In this document: positions 16,846 through 23,860 of the stretch, in pieces
Numbering within the stretch: the stretch's first letter is position 1
Layout of the letters: each line of letters starts with the position of its first letter
Source: Bacilli bacterium
Lineage (GTDB): Bacteria; Bacillota_I; Bacilli_A; ML615J-28; CAG-698
Reading direction: 5' to 3'
NCBI GenBank assembly: GCA_016296945.1
Contig: JAEDHQ010000021.1
Location: 1 to 24,078, forward strand
Length of the DNA stretch: 24,078 bases
Notes under the pieces: generated by a model
The model's input: only the letters and a program-made list of their open reading frames with translations
Told to the model about the DNA's origin: nothing
Database searches by the model: none
Program-made: the position numbers and the translations under genes

Positions 16846-17738
16846 AATATTTTAATATTTCAAATGAAGAAAACGAACAAAGAATTGATAAATTTTTAGC
16901 TGACAATCTTGAAGATTTTTCACGCACGCAAGTACAACAGTTAATAAAAGATCAAAATGTATTAGTTAATGATAATCCTGTTAAAGCTAATTATTTATTA
17001 GAAGCAGAAGATATAATTAAAGTTACAATTCCCGATCCTGTTACAATTGATATAAAAGCTGAAAATATTCCTCTTGATATCTATTATGAGGATGAAGATG
17101 TTATTGTTGTTAATAAACCAAGTGGAATGGTTGTTCATCCGGCGATTGGTAATTATAGTGGTACTTTAGTTAACGCATTAATGTATCATTGTAAAGATCT
17201 ATCAGGAATTAATGGTGAACTAAAAGCTGGAATTGTTCATCGTATTGATAAAGATACTTCAGGTTTATTGGTTTCTTGTAAGAGTGATTTAGCGCAAAAA
17301 TCATTATCTTTGCAATTCTATAATAAGACAGTTACACGTATTTATTATGCTATTGTTTATGGTGTAATAAACCATAATTTAGGACGTATTGATGCTCCTA
17401 TTGGCCGTGATCCAGATAATCGTCAACGAATGGCTGTTGTTGATGGTGGTAAACGTGCTGTTACTAATTTTAAAGTTTTACAAAGATTTAAAGAATTTAC
17501 ATTACTAGAATTAAAACTAGAAACAGGTAGAACACACCAAATTCGTGCCCATATGCGTTATATTGATCATCCGGTTGTTGGCGATCCTTTATATGGTCCT
17601 AAAAAAGTAATTGGTGATCATGGACAATTTTTACATGCGAAAACATTAGGATTTCAACATCCTAAAACTGGTGAATTTTTGGAATTTGATTCACCACTCC
17701 CAGATTATTTTGTAGAATTCTTAAATACTTTAGAATAA
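16836..17738 (+). CDS. rluD: Pseudouridine synthase, RluD/YlyB type
   Basis: Isomerises uridines in RNA to pseudouridine; RluD members act on 23S rRNA helix 69. The 300-residue protein has an N-terminal S4 RNA-binding domain (about 13-75, with QRIDKFLADNLEDFSRTQVQQLI) and a catalytic domain. The latter carries VVNKPSGMVVHPAIG, GIVHRIDKDTSGLLV (catalytic Asp about 138), RIYYAIVYG and ELKLETGRTHQIRAHM. The length is typical. The start lies inside lspA and is set by AGGAAAACA before the ATG. The exact target among RluA/C/D-type sites cannot be fixed from sequence alone. Confidence 0.93.
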   Translation: MDVKYFNISNEENEQRIDKFLADNLEDFSRTQVQQLIKDQNVLVNDNPVKANYLLEAEDIIKVTIPDPVTIDIKAENIPLDIYYEDEDVIVVNKPSGMVVHPAIGNYSGTLVNALMYHCKDLSGINGELKAGIVHRIDKDTSGLLVSCKSDLAQKSLSLQFYNKTVTRIYYAIVYGVINHNLGRIDAPIGRDPDNRQRMAVVDGGKRAVTNFKVLQRFKEFTLLELKLETGRTHQIRAHMRYIDHPVVGDPLYGPKKVIGDHGQFLHAKTLGFQHPKTGEFLEFDSPLPDYFVEFLNTLE

Positions 17739-17740
17739 AT

Positions 17741-18226
17741 ATGGATAATTATTTAGGCCCCTCTATGCGTAAAAATAAAAATAAGTCTTTTTGTAAAAAC
17801 TTTTTACCAAAAGATGGTTTTATGAAGGTTGATTTTATTGATATTATCGATGGTGATACTGCATATTTTAGAATCAATGGTTTTTCTGAATCTGTACGTT
17901 TTATGGTGATAAATGCCCCACAAATATATCCAACAGAAGAACCATTTGGAATTGAGGCGAAAAATTTTGCTTATAATCTTTTAAAGAATGCAAAAGAAAT
18001 ATACTTGGAAAGTGATAAACATAACAATTTATATGATGATACTTTAAATAAAAGATTATTAGCATGGATTTGGGTAGATGGTAAATTATTAAATTATCTA
18101 ATTGTAAAAGCAGGTCTTGCTACAAACAAATATATTATCAATCCAAATATGAAATATTTAGATTATTTAAATGAAGCACTAGATTATGCGAAAAGTCATA
18201 AGTTAGGTTTACATCAAGATATATAG
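17741..18226 (+). CDS. Thermonuclease (SNase)-fold protein with altered catalytic site
   Basis: A 161-residue protein with the staphylococcal nuclease OB-fold pattern: IDGDTAYF (D37, D39), VRFMVINAP (R53), a helix FGIEAKNFAYNLLKNAK, KRLLAWIWVDGKLLN (R105) and VKAGLATNKYI. Compared with micrococcal nuclease, D19/D21, R35 and R87 have counterparts. The D40-T-P-E43 segment, however, reads N58-A-P-Q61, replacing a Ca-binding Asp and the general base Glu by amides. There is no signal peptide, so it is probably cytosolic. ATG 17741 lies 2 bp after rluD without a Shine-Dalgarno, so translation is probably coupled; ATG 17822 (residue 28) is an alternative start. It is the last gene before the terminator. 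Fold call good, activity doubtful. Confidence 0.8.
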   Translation: MDNYLGPSMRKNKNKSFCKNFLPKDGFMKVDFIDIIDGDTAYFRINGFSESVRFMVINAPQIYPTEEPFGIEAKNFAYNLLKNAKEIYLESDKHNNLYDDTLNKRLLAWIWVDGKLLNYLIVKAGLATNKYIINPNMKYLDYLNEALDYAKSHKLGLHQDI

Positions 18227-18255
18227 GTACATTCTTTGTTTATGTACCTTTTTTT
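18225..18255 (+). terminator. Terminator after the SNase-like gene
   Basis: AGGTACAT (18225-18232) pairs with ATGTACCT (18242-18249) around a 9-base loop, followed by a T-run to 18255. The stem overlaps the TAG stop. It closes the T-box-led run. Confidence 0.92.
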
Positions 18256-18409
18256 ATTTCTATTATTAAAACAGATCTAACTAATAATGATGAAATAAAA
18301 ATTGTTTTATATAATTTTTTAAGTATATAACTAAAGAAAATGATATAGTAATTGAAGATAATTTTTTAAAACATTAATTATATGACATCTCAACCTCCAT
18401 AAAATTTTA
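18256..18409. other. AT-rich gap with no convincing gene
   Basis: This lies between the terminators of the plus-strand run and of rnhC. It holds two short broken open stretches on the plus strand: KTDLTNNDEIKIVLYNFL, then after a frame change TKENDIVIEDNFLKH and a stop. They could be a decayed gene end or chance. I see no RNA gene, repeat or promoter here. Confidence 0.3.
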
Positions 18410-18450
18410 AATAAACAAAAAATTCAGGAGATGAATTTTCTCCTGAATTT
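18410..18450 (-). terminator. Terminator after rnhC
   Basis: A perfect 12-bp stem, AAATTCAGGAGA (18420-18431) with TCTCCTGAATTT (18439-18450), and a 7-base loop. On the minus strand it is followed by a T-rich run (TTTTTTGTTT counting the stem end). The plus-strand side has no T-run, so it serves rnhC. Confidence 0.9.
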
Positions 18451-18489
18451 ATTAGTTTCTTCTTTATATTAGATACACAATTGCTGTTA

Positions 18490-19398
18490 CTAACGATAAA
18501 TATCTAAATTTTTAAATTTAATTTTCGCAATATTTTTAAATCCGTTTAGTCCTTTTTCCATAAAAATCTTCTTAATTGCTGTGTCAACTGGTTTTCCTGC
18601 TCCCTTTGGCAATTCGAAACCAACAAGTTCAGATAATTCATCCATCATTTTTAAAAATTCATAACGAGCAATAATACTTGCACAGGCAACACTTAAATAT
18701 TTGTTCTCAGCTTTTTCTTCTAAAATAACATCCCTAGCTACATTTCTTTCATTCTTTAAATAATTAAAGTAGTTTGATGAAGTTGTGAATGCATCAATGA
18801 TAATTCCATCGTATATCTTTACTTTTTGTTTCATTGCATTGATAACTGTATTATGAAGAAGAGCTTTAATTTGATTCATATTGTATTTTTTTTGAATAGA
18901 AAGAAAATTAAATTTTAAACAATCTAATTTAAATACAGTATAAGGAATTGTTTTCATAATTACTGGAGCTATTTGATTGATCTTATAATCAGTTAATGCT
19001 TTTGAATCTTTCACTCCAAGTTTTTTAATTAGGGAGATTTTATCTTTGGAAACAAATGCGCCAGCAACCACAATTCCTCCAAAGAAGTCACCAGTTCCGA
19101 CTTCATCCGTGCCAATTAAAGATTGGATAATATAATTATTAATTTGTTGTTTTATGGGATTATCTTTAAGTTTTGATTCGATATTTAGATCATTACATAT
19201 TTCTTGATACAATAATTCTTCATTTTTGCCTTGGATTAATAAGGTATTTGTTTTATAAATTGTTATCGTGCAAGTATTGATTTTTGCTTGAAATAGTGTA
19301 TAATTATTAAAAGGTGTAATTTGATAATCATTGAATTTATTGCATAAATAATCTACTTGTAGTTGAGTTAATGCTAGTGAATATCCCATAAATGCCAA
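18490..19398 (-). CDS. rnhC: Ribonuclease HIII
   Basis: Degrades the RNA strand of RNA-DNA hybrids. It has the N-terminal TBP-like substrate-binding domain (TLFQAKINTCTITIYKTNTLLIQGKN) and the catalytic RNase H domain with GTDEVGTGDFFGG, LGVKDSKAL, IIDAFT and SVACASIIARYEFL; the acidic DEVG site marks type HIII. Start: ATG 19416 would give 308 residues, but it lies about 5 bases from the predicted transcript start and has no Shine-Dalgarno. TTG 19398 (about 302 residues) has AAAGGA nine bases upstream. ATG 19389 aligns best with the Bacillus N-terminus. I prefer TTG 19398 with moderate confidence; the gene itself is certain. It is divergent from mutS2. Confidence 0.92.
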   Translation of the reverse strand: MAFMGYSLALTQLQVDYLCNKFNDYQITPFNNYTLFQAKINTCTITIYKTNTLLIQGKNEELLYQEICNDLNIESKLKDNPIKQQINNYIIQSLIGTDEVGTGDFFGGIVVAGAFVSKDKISLIKKLGVKDSKALTDYKINQIAPVIMKTIPYTVFKLDCLKFNFLSIQKKYNMNQIKALLHNTVINAMKQKVKIYDGIIIDAFTTSSNYFNYLKNERNVARDVILEEKAENKYLSVACASIIARYEFLKMMDELSELVGFELPKGAGKPVDTAIKKIFMEKGLNGFKNIAKIKFKNLDIYR

Positions 19399-19427
19399 CC
19401 GAAAAATTCCTTTCATTTTCTACTAAA

Positions 19428-19436
19428 AGTATATCA
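19428..19436 (-). promoter_or_regulatory. Extended -10 promoter of rnhC
   Basis: The minus strand reads TGA-TATACT (19436 to 19428). The predicted transcript start is about 19421. No clear -35 is visible. Confidence 0.5.
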
Positions 19437-19471
19437 TAAAAATTAAAAAAAAGAAAGAGAAAATATTAAGT

Positions 19472-21823
19472 ATGAGAAAATACGAAAAAATTCTTGAACT
19501 GGATAAAATAATTTTAAAACTTCAAAATGAAGTTGTTACGAATAAAAATTATGAAATTATCAATGATTATTTTCATAATGAAGATTCTTTGTTATCTGAT
19601 AATTATCTAGAAATAGAAGAAATGCTTAATCAAACTGATGAAGCTGCAAAGATTATTCAAAGAATGGGACGATTTCCATTACTTTTTGATACTAATATTG
19701 ATTTTTACATTAATAAAGCTACTAAAAATGGGATTTTACAAATCGATGAAATATTGGAAATTGGTAAACTTCTAGATACTGTAAAAAATATTATTATCTT
19801 TAATGAAACATTAGTCAATAATCAAATTGATAATTATCATTTTAATTGTTATGTTAATCAAATAAATTATCCAAAAGATCTTAATTTAAAAATAAAAAAT
19901 TCAATTAATAATTTTGGTGAAGTGCTAGATTCCGCTAGTCCTAATTTAGAATTTATTCGTCGCAGTATTCGAAATACTGAAAAAGGAATACAAGCTAAAC
20001 TTCATGAAATTGTGAGTAAAAATAGTTCAAAATTATCACAAAGTACAATATCAATACGTAATGATCGCTATGTAATTCCTGTAAAAAATGATTTTAAAAA
20101 TAGTGTAAAAGGAATTATTCATGATGAATCGGCATCTGGAGAAACAGTTTTTATCGAACCAGCGATCATTTGTGAAATGAATAATCAACTAAATAAACTC
20201 AAAGAAGAAGAAAAGAAAGAAATATATAGAATTTTAAAAGAACTTACTTCAATAATTGGTAGCTATTCAGAAGTTTTATTAATTGATTTTGATATTATTG
20301 TTCGTTTAGATTTAATCTTTAGTAAAGCTAATTTATCACTTAAATATAATGGTAATAAACCAAAAATAAATGATCAGGGACGAGTAGAAATGTTAGCTTG
20401 CTATCACCCATTATTAAACGTAGAAAAAATTATTACTAATAATATTTTTATTGGTAAAGATTATCAAGGTATTATTATTACTGGTCCTAATACCGGTGGA
20501 AAGACCGTATTACTTAAGACTATTGGTTTATTATCACTTATGATAAAAATGGGACTATTAGTTCCTTGTAGTAGTGAAAGTGATTTAGCAATTTTTGATG
20601 ATGTTTTTGCAGATATTGGAGATGAACAAAGTATTGACCAGAATCTTTCGACTTTCTCATCGCATCTTAAAAACGTCAATGAAATAATGAATTTAGTTAA
20701 TCAGAATTCATTAGTATTATTAGATGAATTAGGAAGTGGAACAGATCCGCAAGAAGGTGCTGCTTTAGCAATTGCAATCTTTGATTATTTGATTAACCGT
20801 AATTCTTTAGTTATTGCATCATCTCATTACGCTGAATTAAAAATTCATGCTTATGAGAATCCAAAAATCATTAATGCAAGTGTTGAATTTAATGCGGAAA
20901 CATTAAGACCAACATATAAATTATTAATTGGTGTTCCTGGTGAAAGCAATGCTTTAAAAATATCAAAGATTTTAGGTCTTCCTCAAGATATTATTGATAA
21001 AGCAGAGAATTATGCATATAATAACAATAACGAAATTGATTTAACGTTAGAAAAATTGATTAATCAATCAGCTACATTAGAAAAGAAACTTAACGAGATT
21101 AGAGATAAAGATTATCGCTTAAGCAAAAAATTAGAAGAAGTAAATAAGATTAAAGAACGCACTGCTATAGAAAAGAATAAAGTTTTAGAAGAAGCTAGTA
21201 TTCAAGCTGATGAAATAATTAAAAATGCAATGAAACAAATTGATTCTTTAATGGAAGAATTGCAAGAGATGAAAAATCGTGATATCAAACATCATGAGAT
21301 TGCAACCTTGAAACATAAAGTTAAAGAATTAAAAGATAGTACTAATATCAAAATGGAAGTTATTCCGAATAACACTGAGATTAAAGTTGGGGATCGTGTT
21401 TTTATTGAAAGTTATAATACATCAGGTGAAGTAATTAAGATTAATAAAAATCGCTATGATGTTTCTGTTGGAAACGCCACAATCACAGTAAAAAAGGATG
21501 ATATTCGTTTAACTAATCAAGATGTTCCCGTTCAGTTAGTTAAAACCACACATCAATTTGCTCCTCGTAAAACTGTTAAATTGAGTCTCGATTTACGAGG
21601 AATGCGTTACGAAGATGCTGAAGGATTGATTGATGATTATTTGTATGATGCATATTACGCGGGATTAAATCAAGTTAGTATCATTCATGGATTTGGAACT
21701 GGTGTTATAAGGGAATTAGTACAAAACAAATTAAGAAATAACCATAACGTTGCATCATTTCGTTATGGAGGACAAAATGAAGGAGGTCAAGGGGCAACGA
21801 TTATAACCCTAAAAGAAAAATGA
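19472..21823 (+). CDS. mutS2: MutS2 (ATPase with Smr domain)
   Basis: MutS2 is the recombination-suppressing or ribosome-collision branch of the MutS family; in Bacillus it splits collided ribosomes. The 783-residue protein has helical lever/core segments (1-300, with IIHDESASGETVFIEPA) and Walker A GPNTGGKT (338-345). Next come DDVFADIGDEQSIDQNLSTFSSH, Walker B LVLLDELGSGTDPQEGAA (about 414-431) and SSHYAELK. A long coiled coil (about 510-620), a KOW-like segment (VGDRVFIESYNTSGEVIKI) and a C-terminal Smr domain (about 705-783, with LDLRG and HGFGTG) follow. No mismatch-recognition domain is present, as expected for MutS2. The Shine-Dalgarno is weak (AAAGAGAA). trxA overlaps its stop. Confidence 0.96.
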   Translation: MRKYEKILELDKIILKLQNEVVTNKNYEIINDYFHNEDSLLSDNYLEIEEMLNQTDEAAKIIQRMGRFPLLFDTNIDFYINKATKNGILQIDEILEIGKLLDTVKNIIIFNETLVNNQIDNYHFNCYVNQINYPKDLNLKIKNSINNFGEVLDSASPNLEFIRRSIRNTEKGIQAKLHEIVSKNSSKLSQSTISIRNDRYVIPVKNDFKNSVKGIIHDESASGETVFIEPAIICEMNNQLNKLKEEEKKEIYRILKELTSIIGSYSEVLLIDFDIIVRLDLIFSKANLSLKYNGNKPKINDQGRVEMLACYHPLLNVEKIITNNIFIGKDYQGIIITGPNTGGKTVLLKTIGLLSLMIKMGLLVPCSSESDLAIFDDVFADIGDEQSIDQNLSTFSSHLKNVNEIMNLVNQNSLVLLDELGSGTDPQEGAALAIAIFDYLINRNSLVIASSHYAELKIHAYENPKIINASVEFNAETLRPTYKLLIGVPGESNALKISKILGLPQDIIDKAENYAYNNNNEIDLTLEKLINQSATLEKKLNEIRDKDYRLSKKLEEVNKIKERTAIEKNKVLEEASIQADEIIKNAMKQIDSLMEELQEMKNRDIKHHEIATLKHKVKELKDSTNIKMEVIPNNTEIKVGDRVFIESYNTSGEVIKINKNRYDVSVGNATITVKKDDIRLTNQDVPVQLVKTTHQFAPRKTVKLSLDLRGMRYEDAEGLIDDYLYDAYYAGLNQVSIIHGFGTGVIRELVQNKLRNNHNVASFRYGGQNEGGQGATIITLKEK

Positions 21824-22125
21824 GAGTAATTAATGAAAAAGAATTTAAAGAATTAGTAAGTGATGGATTAGTATTGGTTGATTTTTTTGCGGAATGGTGT
21901 GGACCATGTCGTATGCTTGCTCCAATCTTAGAAGATTTTGCAAGTGAAGAAAGTGAGATTGAAGTTTATAAAGTTAATGTTGATAATGAGCCAGATTTAG
22001 CTCGTGAATTTCAAGTGAGTTCAATTCCAACAATGATTTTATTTAAAGATGGAAAGCAAATTGATAAAAAGATTGGTTTTGCACCTAAAGATGCATTAAA
22101 AGCATGGATTAATACTCATAAATAA
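21820..22125 (+). CDS. trxA: Thioredoxin
   Basis: A small cytosolic disulfide reductase acting on ribonucleotide reductase, methionine sulfoxide reductases and other proteins. The 101-residue protein has the classic active site WCGPC (C27, C30) preceded by VLVDFFAEW. It also has KVNVDNEPDLAREFQVSSIPTMILFKDGK with the cis-proline in SIPT, and a C-terminal helix. ATG 21820 overlaps the mutS2 TGA (ATGA), so the two are coupled. The mutS2-trxA neighbourhood is known in Bacillota. A terminator follows. Confidence 0.96.
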   Translation: MRVINEKEFKELVSDGLVLVDFFAEWCGPCRMLAPILEDFASEESEIEVYKVNVDNEPDLAREFQVSSIPTMILFKDGKQIDKKIGFAPKDALKAWINTHK

Positions 22126-22140
22126 TTAAATAGTAATGAT

Positions 22141-22175
22141 AAAAGGATAATTAATTTATTGTTATCCTTTTTTTT
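22141..22175 (+). terminator. Terminator after trxA
   Basis: AAAAGGATAA (22141-22150) pairs with TTATCCTTTT (22162-22171) around an 11-base loop; the T-run is 22168-22175. Confidence 0.9.
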
Positions 22176-22190
22176 ACTTAAGATAGAAAC

Positions 22191-22219
22191 TTGAAATAAA
22201 AAAATGATTCTGATATAAT
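22191..22219 (+). promoter_or_regulatory. Consensus extended -10 promoter of the SpoIIE-C-like gene
   Basis: TTGAAA (22191-22196), a 17-bp spacer and TGA-TATAAT (-10 at 22214-22219). Its core elements and spacing are identical to those of the nusB promoter. Confidence 0.8.
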
Positions 22220-22256
22220 GAATTATCAATTATATTCCTTAATAGGAGAATTTAAT

Positions 22257-22769
22257 ATGTGTGATGACAGAACTATTAATATTTTATTTGGTCCTCCGAA
22301 AGAAAAATCTGATTGTAATAAAATGATATCGTTATTTTTTGAAAACAGAGGATTACATATTACTTGTGGGGGAAGTAGTGGCTTAATTGTAGCAAAGTTT
22401 TTAGGTGTTGAAGTGAAAGCATCTTTAAATTATGAAGATAATGATATTCCTCCAATATTATTAATTAAAGGAATTGATTTAGCAACTGAAGGAATAATCA
22501 CAATGCAAAGAGTTTTAGTTTATATAGAAGACTATCAAAATGAGAAGAAGTTAGTTAATAAATGGCGTAAACAAAAAGATGGAGCTTCCTTATTAACAAA
22601 AATTATTATTGATGCAACCAACATTAATTTTTTTATTGGTCAAGTAATTAATCCAGCTCACCAATACCCAAATTCACAAATTAGTTTTGATATTAAAATG
22701 AATACTTTTAATAAGTTATTATCACATTTAAATCAAATGAAAAAAAAAATTAGCGTAAAATATTTTTAA
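22257..22769 (+). CDS. Stand-alone homologue of the SpoIIE-phosphatase C-terminal region
   Basis: A 170-residue protein starting at ATG 22257 after TAGGAG; an upstream in-frame ATG at 22218 overlaps the -10. The segments INILFGPPKEKSD, HITCGGSSGLIVAKFLG, IPPILLIKGIDLATEGIITMQRVL, DGASLLTKIIIDAT, VINPAHQYPNSQISFDIK and the ending ISVKYF resemble the region after the PP2C catalytic domain in SpoIIE-family phosphatases of anaerobic Bacillota. I know that region from memory as FxGPP, CGGTTA, EGVLTL and INPAHQNP. The PP2C domain itself is absent here and upstream. With its own promoter and terminators on both sides, this looks like an intact gene rather than a fragment. The function is unknown; sporulation or redox signalling would be guesses. 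Confidence 0.65.
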   Translation: MCDDRTINILFGPPKEKSDCNKMISLFFENRGLHITCGGSSGLIVAKFLGVEVKASLNYEDNDIPPILLIKGIDLATEGIITMQRVLVYIEDYQNEKKLVNKWRKQKDGASLLTKIIIDATNINFFIGQVINPAHQYPNSQISFDIKMNTFNKLLSHLNQMKKKISVKYF

Positions 22770-22789
22770 TATTTATTTTATAAATTCAA

Positions 22790-22829
22790 TAAAAATGGTG
22801 TATCCAAATAGAGGATACACCATATTTTT
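22790..22829. terminator. Bidirectional terminator
   Basis: A perfect 11-bp stem, ATGGTGTATCC (22795-22805) with GGATACACCAT (22813-22823), and a 7-base loop. T5 follows on the plus strand and A-rich DNA flanks the left side. It separates two convergent genes. Confidence 0.92.
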
Positions 22830-22843
22830 GATAATTAATTATA

Positions 22844-23098
22844 TTAGTTAGTTGTTTTCTTTTTTAATAAATTGTCTTTTATTAAATGAAAAATATGAAT
22901 AATAATTAAACACATATTCATTACAGCTATTGGCCATGCACTTATAATAATTGAATAAACTGTGCTGATTATTGCTCCACTGACATTAATAATCCTTAAT
23001 TTTGTGATTGATGTCATCATCATTGAAATAACAACTAATGTAGTGCCAATATATCCAAATATTTCTAAATATAAATTTGTGGATAAGAATAAATTCAT
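22844..23098 (-). CDS. YgjV/SemiSWEET-like three-helix membrane protein under a guanine riboswitch
   Basis: An 84-residue protein starting at ATG 23098 with a strong AAAGGAGGT nine bases upstream. Three hydrophobic helices are visible: about 9-28 (LEIFGYIGTTLVVISMMM), 35-58 (IINVSGAIISTVYSIIISAWP) and 58-74 (VMNMCLIIIHIFHLI), followed by a Lys-rich tail. The pattern GYIGT...S...LRIIN..G.I....Y.....AWP...MN resembles YgjV-type inner membrane proteins. Size and helix count resemble SemiSWEET half-transporters, which work as dimers. The guanine-class riboswitch in its leader suggests a purine-related role, perhaps transport. That role is inference; no substrate motif is visible. It has its own promoter (23199-23227) and terminator. 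Confidence 0.75.
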   Translation of the reverse strand: MNLFLSTNLYLEIFGYIGTTLVVISMMMTSITKLRIINVSGAIISTVYSIIISAWPIAVMNMCLIIIHIFHLIKDNLLKKKTTN

Positions 23099-23100
23099 TT

Positions 23101-23192
23101 CTACGATACCTCCTTTATTAACTACATTGACAGTAGTTAACCATTAATGGTGGTTTGTAGAAACGATTACCCATATCGTAATCTTATACTGC
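23101..23192 (-). ncRNA. Guanine-class purine riboswitch with expression platform
   Basis: Read on the minus strand. P1: GCAGUA (23192-23187) with UACUGU (23135-23130). J1/2 starts UAA. P2/L2: GAUUAC-GAUAUGG-GUAAUC (23183-23165). J2/3: GUUUCUAC (23164-23157). P3/L3: AACCA-CCAUUAA-UGGUU (23155-23139). J3/1: A-A-C-U with C at 23136. This matches the Bacillus xpt aptamer element by element, including the U22, U47, U49, C50, U51 and A52 equivalents. The specificity base 74 is C, so guanine/hypoxanthine rather than adenine. A hairpin UUAACUAC/GUAGUUAA (23140-23118) would destroy P1 and J3/1. The Shine-Dalgarno follows at 23116-23108. Confidence 0.93.
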
Positions 23193-23198
23193 TATAGT

Positions 23199-23227
23199 AT
23201 TTTATCACAAATCATTACAAATATCAA
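23199..23227 (-). promoter_or_regulatory. Promoter of the riboswitch/YgjV-like unit
   Basis: On the minus strand: TTGATA (23227-23222), a 17-bp spacer ending in TGA, and TAAAAT (23204-23199). The predicted start is near 23192, just at P1 of the aptamer. Confidence 0.75.
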
Positions 23228-23270
23228 TAAAGATTTTTAATGTAATTTATAAGAAATAAATTAAAAAAAT

Positions 23271-23840
23271 TTATAATTTGAATAGTTCATCTACCGCACT
23301 TAAGTAATTAATTGGTGGTGAATAACTTAATTTAGCTTCTTTACCAATTTCTAATGCTTTCTCATAACTAATGCTTTTTCGATCACCGTTATGATAAAGA
23401 TTAGAAAAATCTTCAATATTAATAATAATTACAGAGTTAAATGTTCTAAAATAAATAATTACAAATGCAATACCTCCTAATTTTTGAACCTTTTCTAAAT
23501 GTTCAACTTGATGAGGAAAGATGTGCTTAAATGGAAAAAAGCTTTTGATCGTTTCTTTTGCTTCGTAATCAAGATATTTTCCTTTGTAAATACCATTATA
23601 ATCAGTAGTAGAAGGTGTTTGATAATACGCTTCTACAATTTTAGCACTACTTCGTTTTGGATAATCAACTTTTACAATTTGGACGGGAGTTGGTTTTTTA
23701 TATATTAAGGCAACATTTCGCGAACGATAATATTCATTAGAAACATTTAGTGAATGTTCAAAAATCATTCCTTGTGATTTGAAATGATTATCCTGCTTTA
23801 TTGAATTATTCATTGATGGATTAGGATACTTTATTGCCAT
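23271..23840 (-). CDS. recU: Holliday junction resolvase RecU
   Basis: RecU cleaves Holliday junctions in Bacillota and also modulates RecA. The 189-residue protein carries the family blocks: KSQGMIFEHSLNVSNEYY, ALIYKKPTPVQIVKVDYPKRS, the nuclease core STTDYNGIYKGKYLDYEAKET and FPFKHIFPHQVEHLEKVQKLGGIAFVIIYF. D80, E93 and K95 match the D88/E101/K103 catalytic spacing in Bacillus. The start is ATG 23840 with GTGAGGT upstream. It has a consensus promoter of its own. No clear terminator is visible after its stop at 23271. It is divergent from the partial gene at the window end; in Bacillus recU neighbours a penicillin-binding protein gene, which is not seen here. Confidence 0.95.
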   Translation of the reverse strand: MAIKYPNPSMNNSIKQDNHFKSQGMIFEHSLNVSNEYYRSRNVALIYKKPTPVQIVKVDYPKRSSAKIVEAYYQTPSTTDYNGIYKGKYLDYEAKETIKSFFPFKHIFPHQVEHLEKVQKLGGIAFVIIYFRTFNSVIIINIEDFSNLYHNGDRKSISYEKALEIGKEAKLSYSPPINYLSAVDELFKL

Positions 23841-23860
23841 ACTTTTACCTCACTATAAAT

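Noticed and set aside
23118..23140. The same hairpin as an intrinsic terminator
   Set aside because: No T-run follows on the minus strand. The Shine-Dalgarno comes next, so translational control is more likely.
22962..23147. Plus-strand 61-codon frame
   Set aside because: It is antisense to the YgjV-like gene and its riboswitch, and has no Shine-Dalgarno or promoter of its own.
23118..23150. Inverted repeat TTAACTAC/GTAGTTAA and palindrome CCATTAATGG as a repressor operator
   Set aside because: Both fall exactly on elements of the purine riboswitch (P3/L3, J3/1 and the alternative hairpin) and lie downstream of the promoter, so an RNA switch explains them better.
23130..23192. Adenine or 2'-deoxyguanosine riboswitch
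   Set aside because: Position 74 is C, not U, which excludes the adenine class. The J2/3 sequence (U47, U51, A52 equivalents) is that of ordinary guanine aptamers, not the known 2'-dG variants.
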